DNA of 64,000 bases. It comes from Rapana venosa. Its lineage: Eukaryota > Mollusca > Gastropoda > Neogastropoda > Muricidae. The DNA lies in contig CM054162.1 in assembly GCA_028751875.1 (NCBI GenBank), positions 8,575,730-8,639,729 on the forward strand, given 5' to 3'. Numbering within the stretch: the stretch's first letter is position 1; every line of letters begins with the position of its first letter. This document shows positions 10,181-19,999 of the stretch, in pieces. The translations under genes and the position numbers were made by a program. Below the pieces are notes generated by a model. The model worked only from the letters and a program-made list of their open reading frames with translations. It ran no database searches and was not told the DNA's origin.

Positions 10181-11544
10181 TTTTTTGAACTCGATCTTAG
10201 AAAAAAAATAAAAAAGCCCCGCTTTGGAAAATTAAGTTTATATATAAAAGACTGGCGGTTAGTTTTGAAAAGTCCAAAAAATACCATTTGAATTTAGGCA
10301 CACTCAAATTTCAGGGTGTTCTTTTTCTAAACACTTAGAAATTAAAATCCAAATTTAACTGGAAATTGGAGGAAATTGTGGAAAAAAAATTTCAAGTAAG
10401 TGTAACCTACTTATTTCTTTTTTAAATCGACAGGTAGTACATATTGAAAAGAAAACACTAAGCCTATTTTTTCTTATGGTATTGATTTTAAATGATATGA
10501 TTTTTGGGGTAGTTGCATAAGCATTTTAGGTGCTTTAGAAAAGCCCCGTAGAAGATATAAAGGGTTTTTTAGAACCGTCCGTGGTACTAGTCACTTGAAC
10601 TTATCAAAATCAAAGGGTTTTGGGTTTTAAAAGAAAGGAGAAATAGCCCTCACTGGGGTTTAAACTTAAACCCGTCCCTGGGAATACTCCAATTATTATC
10701 AAAAACCCAGCCCCCCCATTACTTTCTTTCAAAAACCCCCCATGAACAAGACCCCCCAAAGTTAATATTCCCAAATAGAGCTGAACACATGGGGCTTCCC
10801 TTTTTCCCCGTCCCCCACGGATTCGGAGCAAATACCAGTGTAGGTGCAAGAGTACTTTTACAGTTCATTGAACGTCCTCTTGTTGGGGGTATCAAATTCC
10901 CAATAGTTTCAATTTTGGGGGAAAAACAAACGGAAATCATCCCCCTGCAGACTTTGACTTGAAAGGGGTAATCTAACGGATTTAAATACCCGAATTTAAT
11001 GAAGGCTTTGTGCTGTGGCTTCCCCCAAAAGCTGAAAATTTTCTTTGTTTTTTTTTTGTCCCCATTTTTTCCCAAGTGTTGCTATCAAAAACCTGATACT
11101 TGAAAGGGGTCAAAAAGAACTCAAAATACTTTATTGTTTTTGGCCGGGCAGATAAATTTTAAAAATAACTTACATTGTTTTAAAAACAGTTAATAATTTA
11201 TTGATAAAACCAGACGTTTTAGAGTACAAACAAAAAATTTAAAGTATAGGAGGATTGTTGGAGCCCTCTCACGTCTTGTTTTGGGCTGTACTGCCGTCAC
11301 AAAGGAGGTTGTTTCCCTTTTGGCTCGCATCTGCTGCTGGTGTGTGGGTGTACTTTTCCTTAAAAGTCTTTTTCCTTCAGTTTTTATGCTGTATGTGTTT
11401 GCTTTTTTGTTAGCCCATGTGTGAAAACGTGATTTAATTCTGTGAAATGAAAAAGGTCCTTTGTCTGCATACTCCCAACAAAGTTTTTTATGGGGGTTTT
11501 GGGGGCTTTAAAATAAGCTGTAACTTATGAACCTTTTCCCCCCT
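10181..11544. other. A/T-rich stretch, nothing recognised
   Basis: No open frame with a recognisable domain on either strand, no clear repeat-family match within the window, and many homopolymer runs. Minus-strand frames around 10600-11075 read without family features. Confidence 0.4.
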
Positions 11545-11770
11545 GCTTTTTTGTCTGTTCCGTGTAAAGGTAAAGGTGCCCTATCTTACGTGGTTGTAGG
11601 GGAGTGAGGCATCAATGACCTGCTTCTCAAAAGGCCCTTTTATTGACAGCGGCGCCCATTCCTCTCCCCCCGGGTTTACCTTCCCCAACCCCAAAGAGGG
11701 CAAGTCCCATTTACAGCTGGGGGGAACTTGGGGATTTACTGAACAAGGCGCGCAAAAGCTCCCCCCCATA
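11545..11770 (-). mobile_element. SINE-5 copy, body only
   Basis: Matches the body of 63722-63910 and 43230-43432: ctgtaaatggg, gccctcttt, aaggtaaa, ggcgcc, gcctcactcccctacaacca, and the terminal caccttta. The 5' end stops at a TA repeat, before the 5S-like promoter part of the family. Contains no protein-coding sequence. Confidence 0.65.
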
Positions 11771-11779
11771 AAAAAAATT

Positions 11780-11850
11780 TTATTTATTATTATATATTTT
11801 ATATATATATTTATATATATATATATATAATATATATTATGTTGTTACTA
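11780..11850. repeat. TA-rich microsatellite
   Basis: Imperfect (TA)n. Confidence 0.85.
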
Positions 11851-12126
11851 ATAAAAAAGTTTTTAAACCCAAACGTGGATATCTGATAATTTACACTATT
11901 AATATTTTTTATTTTTACATTAATGGTCGCATTGTTAAGGTTTGGTAATTCAGTCAAATGTTTTTTGTTCCTCATTAATCTGAAAAAATTTTTACAGATT
12001 TCAGAATTTATTTTTAAAAAAACAGTTTAAGAATTTTCTCTGAATAATTTTCCCAATTTTCTGAAAAGTGTCAATTCTTTAAGAAGGCTTTTGTCTTTAA
12101 AGAAAAAACACCCTCGAGTGAAGCTT
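11851..12126. other. A/T-rich sequence, nothing recognised
   Basis: No gene-like frame and no match to the other repeat families of the window. Confidence 0.4.
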
Positions 12127-12376
12127 GTACCAAGACGACGTATGCCCTTTCTCTCTTCTTTTCTCTCTCTCTCTCCTCTCTCTCTTCCTTCTCTTTTCTT
12201 CTCTCTTCTCTCTCTCCTCTCTCTCTGTTTTTGTTTTCTTTTTAAAGGTTTTCCTTTGTTGTTACTGGTAAGTGTATGGTATTGGGCTATTTTAAGTTAT
12301 CCTACGGGCGGGTACTGGGTGTACAAAAGCATGAGTACTTATTTTTATTTGAAATAAAAGAATTTGTCATTGCACT
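12127..12376 (+). repeat. CT tract followed by the hairpin tail module
   Basis: After a CT-rich tract, 12265-12376 reads attgggctatttt, cgggcgggtactgggtgt, catgagtacttatt, gaaataaaagaatttgtcat. This is a diverged copy of the tail module at 3430-3548, 5365-5497 and 43450-43592. Confidence 0.65.
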
Positions 12377-12386
12377 CTCTCTCTTT

Positions 12387-12427
<41 letters not shown>

Positions 12428-12724
12428 CTTTTTCTCGCTCTCTCCCTTCTTTGCACCCACAAAACACCCCCCCCCCCCCAAACCCCAACACCCCCCTCCC
12501 TCCCCCCCTCTCTCTTCCCCCCCCTCCCCCACAACCCCCACCCCTTTACCCCCTGACAACAAAAACACAGAATAAAAAACTGTCCCTACCCCTCCCCCTT
12601 TCTTTTTCTCCCAACCCCCACCCCCCCCCCCCCCCCAACACACCAAAAGCACCACAAACAACAACACCCACAGACACACATTACACACACACAAAACACA
12701 CACACACACACACACACACCAACT
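12377..12724. repeat. CT, polyC and AC simple repeats
   Basis: Consecutive simple-sequence blocks; the long frames on both strands are low-complexity artefacts. Confidence 0.85.
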
Positions 12725-12770
12725 GACTATCTGGAAAAAAAAATTTGACTTGGACTGGACACTTACTACG
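12725..12770 (+). repeat. Short element 3' end (TTGACTTG tail)
   Basis: Reads ctatctggaaa...atttgacttgg, matching the ends at 40000-40056 and 40876-40955. Probably the final bases of a retroelement. Confidence 0.4.
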
Positions 12771-12849
12771 GTTGCGTTGCCCCCTGGCCCCTTTAAAAAG
12801 GGGAGCGACAGTTCCTCCAGCTGTGATCCCGCCCCTGCTGCCTGAAAAA

Positions 12850-13170
12850 AAAAGCAGTTCTTCTTCTTCTTTTTCTACTTCTTCTTCTTGGGGAACGTCA
12901 GACGCAAAAATTGCGTCATGTGAGTGAAAAAGCGTTGCGCTGCCGTTTTAAAGGCCCGACAAGTCAAGCCCAGCCATCGCTTCGGTGGGAAGGGGAGTTG
13001 TTATCTTGAAGTCTTTGGGGAAAGGCAGGAGAAAGGACCAAGAAGGAAAAAAAACGACAAGAAGGAGGTGACAGGAAGAAAAGGAAAAAGGCCCAAAAAA
13101 AAAGTGAGGGTAGAAAAGAGAATTCCTGCACACCATTTTTCCGAAGGGGGGATCCATTTTTTCAGACAAC
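12850..13170 (-). mobile_element. SINE-3 copy, 5'-truncated
   Basis: Minus-strand order: body with tcttgtcg, cctttctcctgcc, aagataac, then ttgtcgggcc, gcagcgcaacgc, gcgtctgacg, and a GAA tail (read here as TTC at 12860-12892). It matches 27373-27730 and five other copies. The tRNA-like head is missing. Confidence 0.75.
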
Positions 13171-13214
13171 GCGCGATATGGGCTAGAGGTGGTCAGAGGT
13201 CTCCAAACTCTGGT

Positions 13215-13330
13215 ATGTGGTGTGTGTGTGTGCGTGCGCGCGCGCGCGCGCGTTTTTGTGTTGTGTGTGTGTTAGTGGGCGCCCTGGTGTGTGCGGCGTG
13301 TGGTTTCGGTGTGTGTTTACATTTCAATTT
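13215..13330. repeat. TG/CG microsatellite
   Basis: (TG)n with a (CG)n core at about 13234-13252. Confidence 0.85.
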
Positions 13331-13448
13331 TGTAAAAAAATATTAAATTTCAATTGTTTTCTGTGTGAGGTGGAGGATGCAACGCTTTTATTTGTTTTTT
13401 CAAGAAAGCCCATACAAATTCATTTATTTTTATTTTAAAATTTTTATT

Positions 13449-13640
13449 ATCTAGAGGGGACGCGCCTGCCTGAAAACGAAAATCGGGTGGGAAAATTTGC
13501 CCCGGTTTGAATCCCCTTTCGACCCCAAACTTTCCCCCTTTTCCTTCACCATTGGGGGGATTGGGGTTTTGTCTTCGGTGAGACTAAAAACCCGAGGGCC
13601 TGTGTTAAAACAAAATTTTTTAGGCGCGTAAAAAAAAACC
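13449..13640 (+). mobile_element. SINE-4 head (tRNA-like) with downstream remnant
   Basis: tctagagg...acgcgcctgcct resembles a tRNA A-box region, and ggtttgaatcccc matches a polymerase-III B box. Related heads occur at 23300-23410 (+) and 47340-47460 (-). The rest, up to the gap, has no recognisable content. Confidence 0.5.
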
Positions 13641-13651
13641 ACGGCAAAAAG

Positions 13652-14151
13652 NNNNNNNNNNNNNNNNNNNNNNNNNNNNNNNNNNNNNNNNNNNNNNNNN
13701 NNNNNNNNNNNNNNNNNNNNNNNNNNNNNNNNNNNNNNNNNNNNNNNNNNNNNNNNNNNNNNNNNNNNNNNNNNNNNNNNNNNNNNNNNNNNNNNNNNNN
13801 NNNNNNNNNNNNNNNNNNNNNNNNNNNNNNNNNNNNNNNNNNNNNNNNNNNNNNNNNNNNNNNNNNNNNNNNNNNNNNNNNNNNNNNNNNNNNNNNNNNN
13901 NNNNNNNNNNNNNNNNNNNNNNNNNNNNNNNNNNNNNNNNNNNNNNNNNNNNNNNNNNNNNNNNNNNNNNNNNNNNNNNNNNNNNNNNNNNNNNNNNNNN
14001 NNNNNNNNNNNNNNNNNNNNNNNNNNNNNNNNNNNNNNNNNNNNNNNNNNNNNNNNNNNNNNNNNNNNNNNNNNNNNNNNNNNNNNNNNNNNNNNNNNNN
14101 NNNNNNNNNNNNNNNNNNNNNNNNNNNNNNNNNNNNNNNNNNNNNNNNNNN
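13652..14151. other. Assembly gap, exactly 500 N
   Basis: Exactly 500 N, most likely a placeholder of unknown true length. Confidence 0.99.
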
Positions 14152-14152
14152 A

Positions 14153-14500
14153 TTCATACAGGCCCATGTCACCAACAATGAAGTCCGCAGAATGATCACT
14201 CAACAAGTGCGGAACTATGAAGACCTACTGACCACGGCGAAAAAGAGGAAACTCAGATGGTATGGGCACGTAACACGCTCAGAAGGACTCGCAAAGATCA
14301 TCCTGCAAGGAACAGTCCAGGGGAAGAGAAGACGGGGCAGACAGAGGAGAAAGTGGGCCGACGACATCCGTGATTGGACAGGGAAGGACTTCAGTGTCAC
14401 CCAGGCACTCGCCCACGACCGCGCTAAGTGGAGCCAGCTGGTCCACCGTTCGTCCACCATGCAGCGCCCCTACGACCCTGGCGGGTTACGGGACCAGTGA
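14153..14500 (+). pseudogene. LINE-A C-terminal fragment
   Basis: Open from the gap edge to a stop at 14498-14500. The frame reads NNEVRRMITQQV, then LRWYGHVTRSEGL, GKRRRGRQRRKWADDI, DWTG and LAHDRAKWSQLVHRSS. This is the conserved basic C-terminal region that follows the thumb in RTE/SR2-type LINE polyproteins, with the usual order H-V-T/L-R, R-R-G-R-x-K, W-T-G, D-R-x-K-W. It is unbroken for about 115 codons, so this piece is younger or better sequenced than 7159-10180. The upstream reverse transcriptase, if present, would lie in the unsequenced gap. A TG repeat starts about 50 bases downstream. Confidence 0.85.
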
Positions 14501-14551
14501 ACAGTGAACAGTGAATCGTTTATGGTTAGGGAGCTTGATTTTAATAGTGCG

Positions 14552-14586
14552 TGTGTGTGTGTGTGTGTATGTGTGTGTGTGTGTGT

Positions 14587-14651
<65 letters not shown>
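14552..14651. repeat. TG microsatellite
   Basis: About 100 bp of (TG)n between a LINE-A C-terminus and the TGAATC tail of an opposite-strand LINE-C. Confidence 0.95.
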
Positions 14652-14652
<1 letters not shown>

Positions 14653-14653
<1 letters not shown>

Positions 14654-15024
14654 TTCAGATTCAGATTCAGATTCATATTTAGATTCAGAATATTTTATTG
14701 CCATTTAAGTCATGTAGACTTATTTGACACAACAAAAAACATCATTTATAATTATTATCTATTTTGGCTAAAAGTGATGTACACTAAAAAAAACCACCAT
14801 GTTGCATTCTACTTCTCTTTTTTCAAAACACTCATACACATATCTGATGATATCTGCTTGATATATATCAACTGTGAATGTGTCACTTAATTTATGTACA
14901 CAGTTTTTGCGTTCTTGCGTCTGTCGTTTTGATTTTTAATAACAAATTATTTCTGAGTTCATCATATAAAATACATTCATCAAGTAAATGAAATCCATCT
15001 TCTATTTTGTTACAGTGTCTACAT

Positions 15025-15030
<6 letters not shown>
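14653..15030 (-). mobile_element. LINE-C 3' end
   Basis: On the minus strand a short C-terminal coding piece reads KIEDGFHLLDEC, LYDELRNNLLLKIK and, after a frame change, HKLSDTFTVDIYQADIIR, stopping at 14768-14770. The better copy at 23526 shows that the first part belongs to a C-x2-C-xn-H-xn-C zinc-knuckle-like motif typical of several LINE C-termini. A short 3' UTR with an AATAAA signal (ggcaataaaatattc) precedes a hexanucleotide TGAATC tail at 14653-14677. Upstream sequence is replaced by a TG repeat at about 15030. Confidence 0.75.
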
Positions 15031-15085
<55 letters not shown>

Positions 15086-15108
15086 TGTGTGTGTGTTTGT
15101 GTGTGTGT

Positions 15109-15165
<57 letters not shown>

Positions 15166-15330
15166 TGTGGTGTGGTGTGTGTGGGGTGTGTGTGTGTGTG
15201 TGTTGGTGTGTGTGTGTGGTGTGTGTGTGTGTTGTGTGTGTGTGTGTGTGTGTGTGTATATACATGTGTGTGTGTGTTTTTTGTGTATGTTTGCGTGTGT
15301 TGTGTGTGTTGTGTGGTGTGAGGGGTGTAT
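15029..15330. repeat. TG-rich microsatellite
   Basis: Roughly 300 bp of imperfect (TG)n. The long frames on both strands (Cys-Val or His-Thr repeats) are artefacts. Confidence 0.95.
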
Positions 15331-15650
15331 GCGACTCGTCTGCATAAGTATCATAGCTGTTAACTGCCCATGAGATGGGGTTCAAAATCAGCTCTAGCTT
15401 ACTGCACTAGTGTCTTTCCCCTGCTGTAGTAATGATGCTTGCTTATAGTTATTGTATGCCTAGTGAAGATATCCTGTTGGAACCAAGACCTCATCATCAG
15501 TGACCTTGCACTGGCAGCTAAGAGGCCCCAGAGGGATGCCCTCTGTCTGTGTTTTGTACACACGGTGACAGTTACTGCTGGGGGCTTCAAACAGGCCTCT
15601 GCTCCGCCATGACTTATACTTCTGTACTTTATAATTATGGAGATTAGAGG
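15331..15650. other. Single-copy stretch, no gene recognised
   Basis: Non-repetitive sequence with short frames only. I see no repeat-family match within the window and no splice or domain evidence. Confidence 0.4.
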
Positions 15651-15729
15651 TTTAGCTGTCTTTCTTTTTCGTCTTTTTTCTTTCTTTTTAGGGGGTAGGG
15701 GGGTGGGGGATTATCTCTCGCTCTTTTAA

Positions 15730-15819
15730 GTATCTCTTTATCTTCTCTTTCTGTCTGTCTCTGTCTGTCTCTGTGCCTTTGTCTGTCTCTGTCTGTCTGT
15801 TTCTGTCTCTCTCTATCTC

Positions 15820-15859
<40 letters not shown>

Positions 15860-15924
15860 CTCTCCTCTCTCTCTCTCTCTCTGCGTGTGCATGTGCACAC
15901 ACACACACATTTTATGTATGTATG

Positions 15925-15969
<45 letters not shown>

Positions 15970-16030
15970 ATCTGTGTGTGTGTACAGGTTTGTGTATATG
16001 CCTCTGTGTGTCTGTGTCTGTGAGACTGAC
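15730..16030. repeat. Composite CT/AC/TA/TG microsatellite
   Basis: (CTGT)n, then (CT)n, an AC patch, (TA)n and (TG)n in succession. Confidence 0.9.
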
Positions 16031-16139
16031 GCTTTGAAATTGTTGCTGTAAGTGCTGTGTATTAAATTTGTGTGTGTATGTGTATGGGGGTGGGGGGTGG
16101 GGGCTCCTTGCTTTATTCTCCGTTTCCCTCTGTCTTGCT

Positions 16140-16322
16140 ATCTTTTTTGTCTTTGTCTTTTCTTATTTTTTCTCTCTTTCCCTATGTCTTTTTTTTTTTT
16201 TTCTTCCTTTCTTTCTTTCTCCCCTTCCTTCCTTACTTTTTTCTTTACTTCCTTCCATCCTTCCTTCATTTCTTACTCCCTACCTTCCTTCCTTACTTTA
16301 CTTTCTTTCTTTCTTTCTATTT
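16140..16322. repeat. CTTC/TTTC-rich tract
   Basis: Imperfect pyrimidine tetranucleotide repeat. Confidence 0.8.
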
Positions 16323-16367
16323 AAAAAAATAATTTCTTTTCTTTTCAGATTGAGAACAGCACAGGCA

Positions 16368-16874
16368 TCCTGAGAATGTAGCTCATGGGTAGAACTAGAA
16401 GTGGAGTGAAGGGAGTGAAGTGACGAGGTAATGATTGCCATACTGAACTGAGAATGTAGCTAATGGGTAGATGTGGAGTGATGGGAAGAAAGTCAGGAGG
16501 TAATGATTGTCATACTGAACTGAGAATGTAGCTCATGGGTAGGAGTGGAGTAAAGGGACGGAAGGTAATGATTGTCATATTGAACTGAGAATGTAGCTAA
16601 TGGGTAGATGTGGAGTGATGGGAAGAAAGTCACGAGGTAATGATTGTCATATTGAACTGAGAATGTAGCTAATGGGTAGATGTGGAGTGATGGGAAGAAA
16701 GTCACGAGGTAATGATTGTCATATTGAACTGAGAATGTAGCTAATGGGTAGATGTGGAGTGATGGGAAGAAAGTCACGAGGTAATGATTGTCATATTGAA
16801 CTGAGAATGTAGCTCATGGGTAGATGTGGAGTGATGGGAAGAAAGTCACGAGGTAATGGCTGTAATACTGAACG
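16368..16874 (+). repeat. 72-bp minisatellite, about 7 units
   Basis: Units begin with ctgagaatgtagct at 16368, 16447, 16519, 16584, 16656, 16728 and 16800. The standard unit is 72 bp; the first is 79 and the third about 65 because of internal length changes. Units 4-6 are almost identical and 1 and 3 are most diverged, so the array grew from its middle or right side. Because 72 is divisible by three, one minus frame stays open as a 24-residue protein repeat, but nothing else suggests coding. Confidence 0.9.
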
Positions 16875-16964
16875 TGTACCTGCATGCCGTGCAGGGATGC
16901 CCTTGCATAGGCTGATGCAGGAGACAGGCTGCATGTTCTGGGGAATTCACATAATAATAATAAT

Positions 16965-17135
16965 AATAAAAGAAGAAGAAGAAGAAGAAGAAAAGAAGAA
17001 GAAGAAGAAAGAAGAAGAAAGAAGAAAGAAGAAGAAGAAGAAGAGAAGAAGAAGAAGAAAAAAAAAAGAAGAAGAACAAATAATAATAATAATAATAATA
17101 AATAATAATAATAATAATAATAATAATAGTAATTA
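16965..17135. repeat. AAT / GAA / AAT microsatellite
   Basis: (AAT)n, then imperfect (GAA)n, then (AAT)n. The right-hand (AAT)n is the antisense of the ATT tail of the adjoining LINE-D. Confidence 0.9.
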
Positions 17136-18950
17136 AAAAAAGTGGAACTTATATAGTGCTATATCTTGCAAAGAGAAATCAAAGCGCATGCATTCAACCT
17201 AATCTTACACAGTCATGCAATCAATGATAAAGAATCAATAGTTTTAACAAACAGATATTACAAACATGGTGCTCTGCAGACAAAATATATGAAATAGAAT
17301 TTCAATAGCTAATTGTTTTGCAAAAGCACACACGCACTCTCAGAGGTCATATACTTTAGCAGGGTGGTAGGACATGGATTAGTGGAGGTGGGATAGTTCT
17401 TATATGAAACAGGAGGGGGAACTCTAAGGTTTGAAATAAATATGTCTTGAGGCTGGATTTAAAAGTGCCATAACTAACCATTTGGCGGTCCACTTGCAGC
17501 GTCCGTGCGGGTACCCCAACGGTCGTCCCGACCAAGGGATGAGTGAGTGAGTGAGTGATAACTAGGTTTTTGGCGAAGAGAGAGAGGGAGCTCATTCCAC
17601 ATCGATGGACCCGAAATAGAGAAAGAGCGGTGGCCATCGGGGGATTGGTTGAATCTAGGTATTCGCAGGCATAAGGTATCTGCAGCAGAGTGGAGGGAAC
17701 GTGAAGGAGTGTACAGGTTAAGACATTCACAAAGGTAGGAGGCTGCTGTTTTGTGGAGACATTTGTAACAGAAGGTACTGATCTTATAATTTATTCTCTG
17801 AGGCACAGGCAGCCAGTTGAGAGATCGCAAGAGAGGGATAATGTGCTCAGCTTTTTTCTTCTGAGAACTAGTCGAGCTGCGGAGTTTTGTATACATTGAA
17901 GGGAGTGGATAGATGATGCTGGCAGACCAGACAAAAGAGAATTGCAATAGTCCAGACATGAAAGAATGAGAGAAGTGACAAGTTTGGATGTTACATCGGT
18001 GGACAGGTACTTTCGAATTGCACTAATACGCCGTAACTATCCGTAATTGATGTAGCACGACTGACAGGTCTGGGTGATTAATTTTTGCATAGAGAGTGTA
18101 TTGTCGATAACAACACCTAGATACTTCACAGCAGTGGATAGAGGGACTGATGTATTGCCGAGTTCATTGAAGCTTTTGAATAAAAGAATTTTTTGTTTTG
18201 GCCCTACGAGCAGGGTTGGGTTTTATCTGCATTTACGTAATTTTCGTGTCATCCATTTTTGAAATCTTCAAAGCGGGGGCCTTTTTTGTCAGGAAAAGGG
18301 AAATTTTTTCAGAAGTAACATTTTTGAATCGAGAGTCATCTGCTAGAAATATGGTTATTTGAAAAGGTTTTATTTATTACAGTGGGCTGAAAGAGTGAAA
18401 AGAACAGGGCCTAGAACTACCCCTGGGGACCCGCATTCCAGTTTTGACAGATTGATTGAATGTGTTTACTGCAACTGTCTGAAATGGGCGGGAAGATACC
18501 TTAAACCAGGAAGGGCTGTCCATAACCCGAAGTTTTTTTGAAAGGGGAGAGAAAAATTGATGGTCTATAGTATAAAGGCTCTGATAAGTCAGAAAGTGAA
18601 AGGGAGGTTTTCCCATCAAACATAGAAGCTTTTTAAAAAATGTTCTGGGGTTTTTCGGGCTGGGGTTTCGCGAAAAAAGGCAACTGAAACTCAGAAAGAA
18701 TTTTTGGGAAAGGTGGTTGTTGACTTTTAAAGAACACTTTTTTCAGGACTTTAAAAATAAAAATTAGATTGGCCCGGGCAAATTCTTCGAATTTTTGGGG
18801 TCAAAGTAAACTTTAGTAGAGGGTGACTATGCAGTTTTGAGAGCTGATGGAACATTTCCTAAACAAGAGATGAGTTTTACTTTTGTCGTGATAGGGGGTA
18901 TGAGTTGGGTAGGCACTGTGTAAAAGAGAAACGGTGTGGATCAAGATCCA
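17075..18950 (-). mobile_element. LINE-D, reverse transcriptase to 3' tail (CR1/L2/jockey-like)
   Basis: 5'-truncated element. From 18950 down to 17075 the minus strand shows a remnant of LISCLGNVPSALKTA, then YTIDH and WFKVSSRPFQTVAVN, a GPQG box near 18419-18433 with VLGPVLFTLS, and a KYLGVVIDN thumb motif near 18120. Next come [52 protein letters not shown] and, in another frame, FKSSLKTYLF. A 3' UTR of about 200 bp ends with paired GCGCT elements around tatagtgctatatc and an ATT tail. This is the usual order for a CR1/L2/jockey-type reverse transcriptase and its C-terminal extension. Several frameshifts and stops inactivate it; the Asp-Asp box is not readable. Confidence 0.85.
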
Positions 18951-18979
18951 TGATTTATAGTCATTTCTTCACAACTCCT

Positions 18980-19380
18980 CCCAAAACCCAGAGACAATCA
19001 CGATACTGCCCCCACAATTTCCACCATCCCCCCTCCCACCACCCAGCAACGTCCCTACCCACCACCACCCCCACCATCTCCATATCCACCCCACCACCCC
19101 ACTACCTTATAACCACTACAACCACACCCCTACCAAACCACCACCACCCTACCACACAACACCACCACCACTATGATCACCACTACCAGCACCACCTTCA
19201 CAATACCACCCCCACGCAATCATCACCATCCACTACCAAACCACCATATAACCATCACTACCACTACAACACCCCCGCCCCCACCACCCCTACAACCAAA
19301 AACCCCACAACCCCCACAAGCACCCCCCACCTCCACCACCACTACAACCACCACCACACCACCCCCCCTGCTATAACGAC
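18980..19380. repeat. CCA/CAC-rich degenerate tract
   Basis: About 400 bp of imperfect CCA/ACC triplets. A long plus frame through it (Thr/His/Pro-rich) is compositional. Confidence 0.8.
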
Positions 19381-19424
19381 AATAACAAAAATGACAACTG
19401 TAGGATCATATCTTTTCCTTTTTT

Positions 19425-19460
19425 GGGGGGTTTGGGGGGGGGGGTTGGGGGGGGGGACCC
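19425..19460. repeat. G-rich run
   Basis: Interrupted G homopolymers; potentially quadruplex-forming. Confidence 0.7.
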
Positions 19461-19564
19461 TAACATTCACAAAATGTCTTTGTGGCTTGTTTAAACATTG
19501 TTTACTTTTTTATCTATTCATTCTTTCATTTTCCCGGGTAATGGAAAAAGCTCTCTTGTCTTTA

Positions 19565-19770
19565 TAATATCCAGTCCCCGTGTGTACACTTTTGTCTTTT
19601 TTTTTTATCCGCCCACCAGCACACAATGGCCTACTCTTTGAAAAGGAAGGGGGTTTTACATTGCGCAAGAAGTTCTTCACGCGTTTCCATAGAGACCTCG
19701 GTTTATAGTCCAACCGAAACGTTTAGGGGGAAAAGTGGGGTCCCGAGTTAACCCATTTTGAGGCGTTTTC
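19565..19770 (-). mobile_element. SINE-1 copy, diverged
   Basis: Minus-strand SINE-1 body: ggactata...accgaggtctc, gcgtgaagaacttcttgcgc, gagtaggccattgtgtgc, then tacacacggggactgga. Many homopolymer changes relative to 50503-50845. A duplicated bit of the body (cggtttattctcaccgaag) follows near 19785. Confidence 0.6.
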
Positions 19771-19914
19771 CACACGGGGATCGGTTTATTCTCACCGAAG
19801 ACTTGTCACACAAAAAACCTAACAACGACAATACGATACTCACAGTAAGGGGAAAAGGGACATCAACGACGGGTTGTAAGCCCCCCTTCGCCATGATAAA
19901 AAACCCTCTGGGTG

Positions 19915-19990
19915 GGGGGGGGGGGGGAGGGAGGGGGGGGGGAAAGGGGAGGAAAGGAAGGAAGGAGGGGGAGACTGAGGGGTCACGCAG
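19915..19990. repeat. G/GA-rich tract
   Basis: Low-complexity purine run. Confidence 0.75.
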
Positions 19991-19999
19991 AACATAAAC

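Noticed and set aside
13451..14206. Reading frames spanning N blocks (also 42349-43094)
   Set aside because: The central part is unsequenced, so continuity is meaningless.
15002..15385. Long overlapping frames on both strands (His-Thr or Cys-Val repeats), likewise at 35598-36565 and 40401-41190
   Set aside because: Translations of AC/TG microsatellites. Open in several frames at once and without any domain.
16368..16874. Regular direct repeats resembling a CRISPR array
   Set aside because: Units of 72 bp abut each other with no unique spacers; it is a minisatellite in eukaryotic DNA.
18905..19567. 220-codon Thr/His/Pro-rich frame
   Set aside because: Compositional translation of a degenerate CCA tract.
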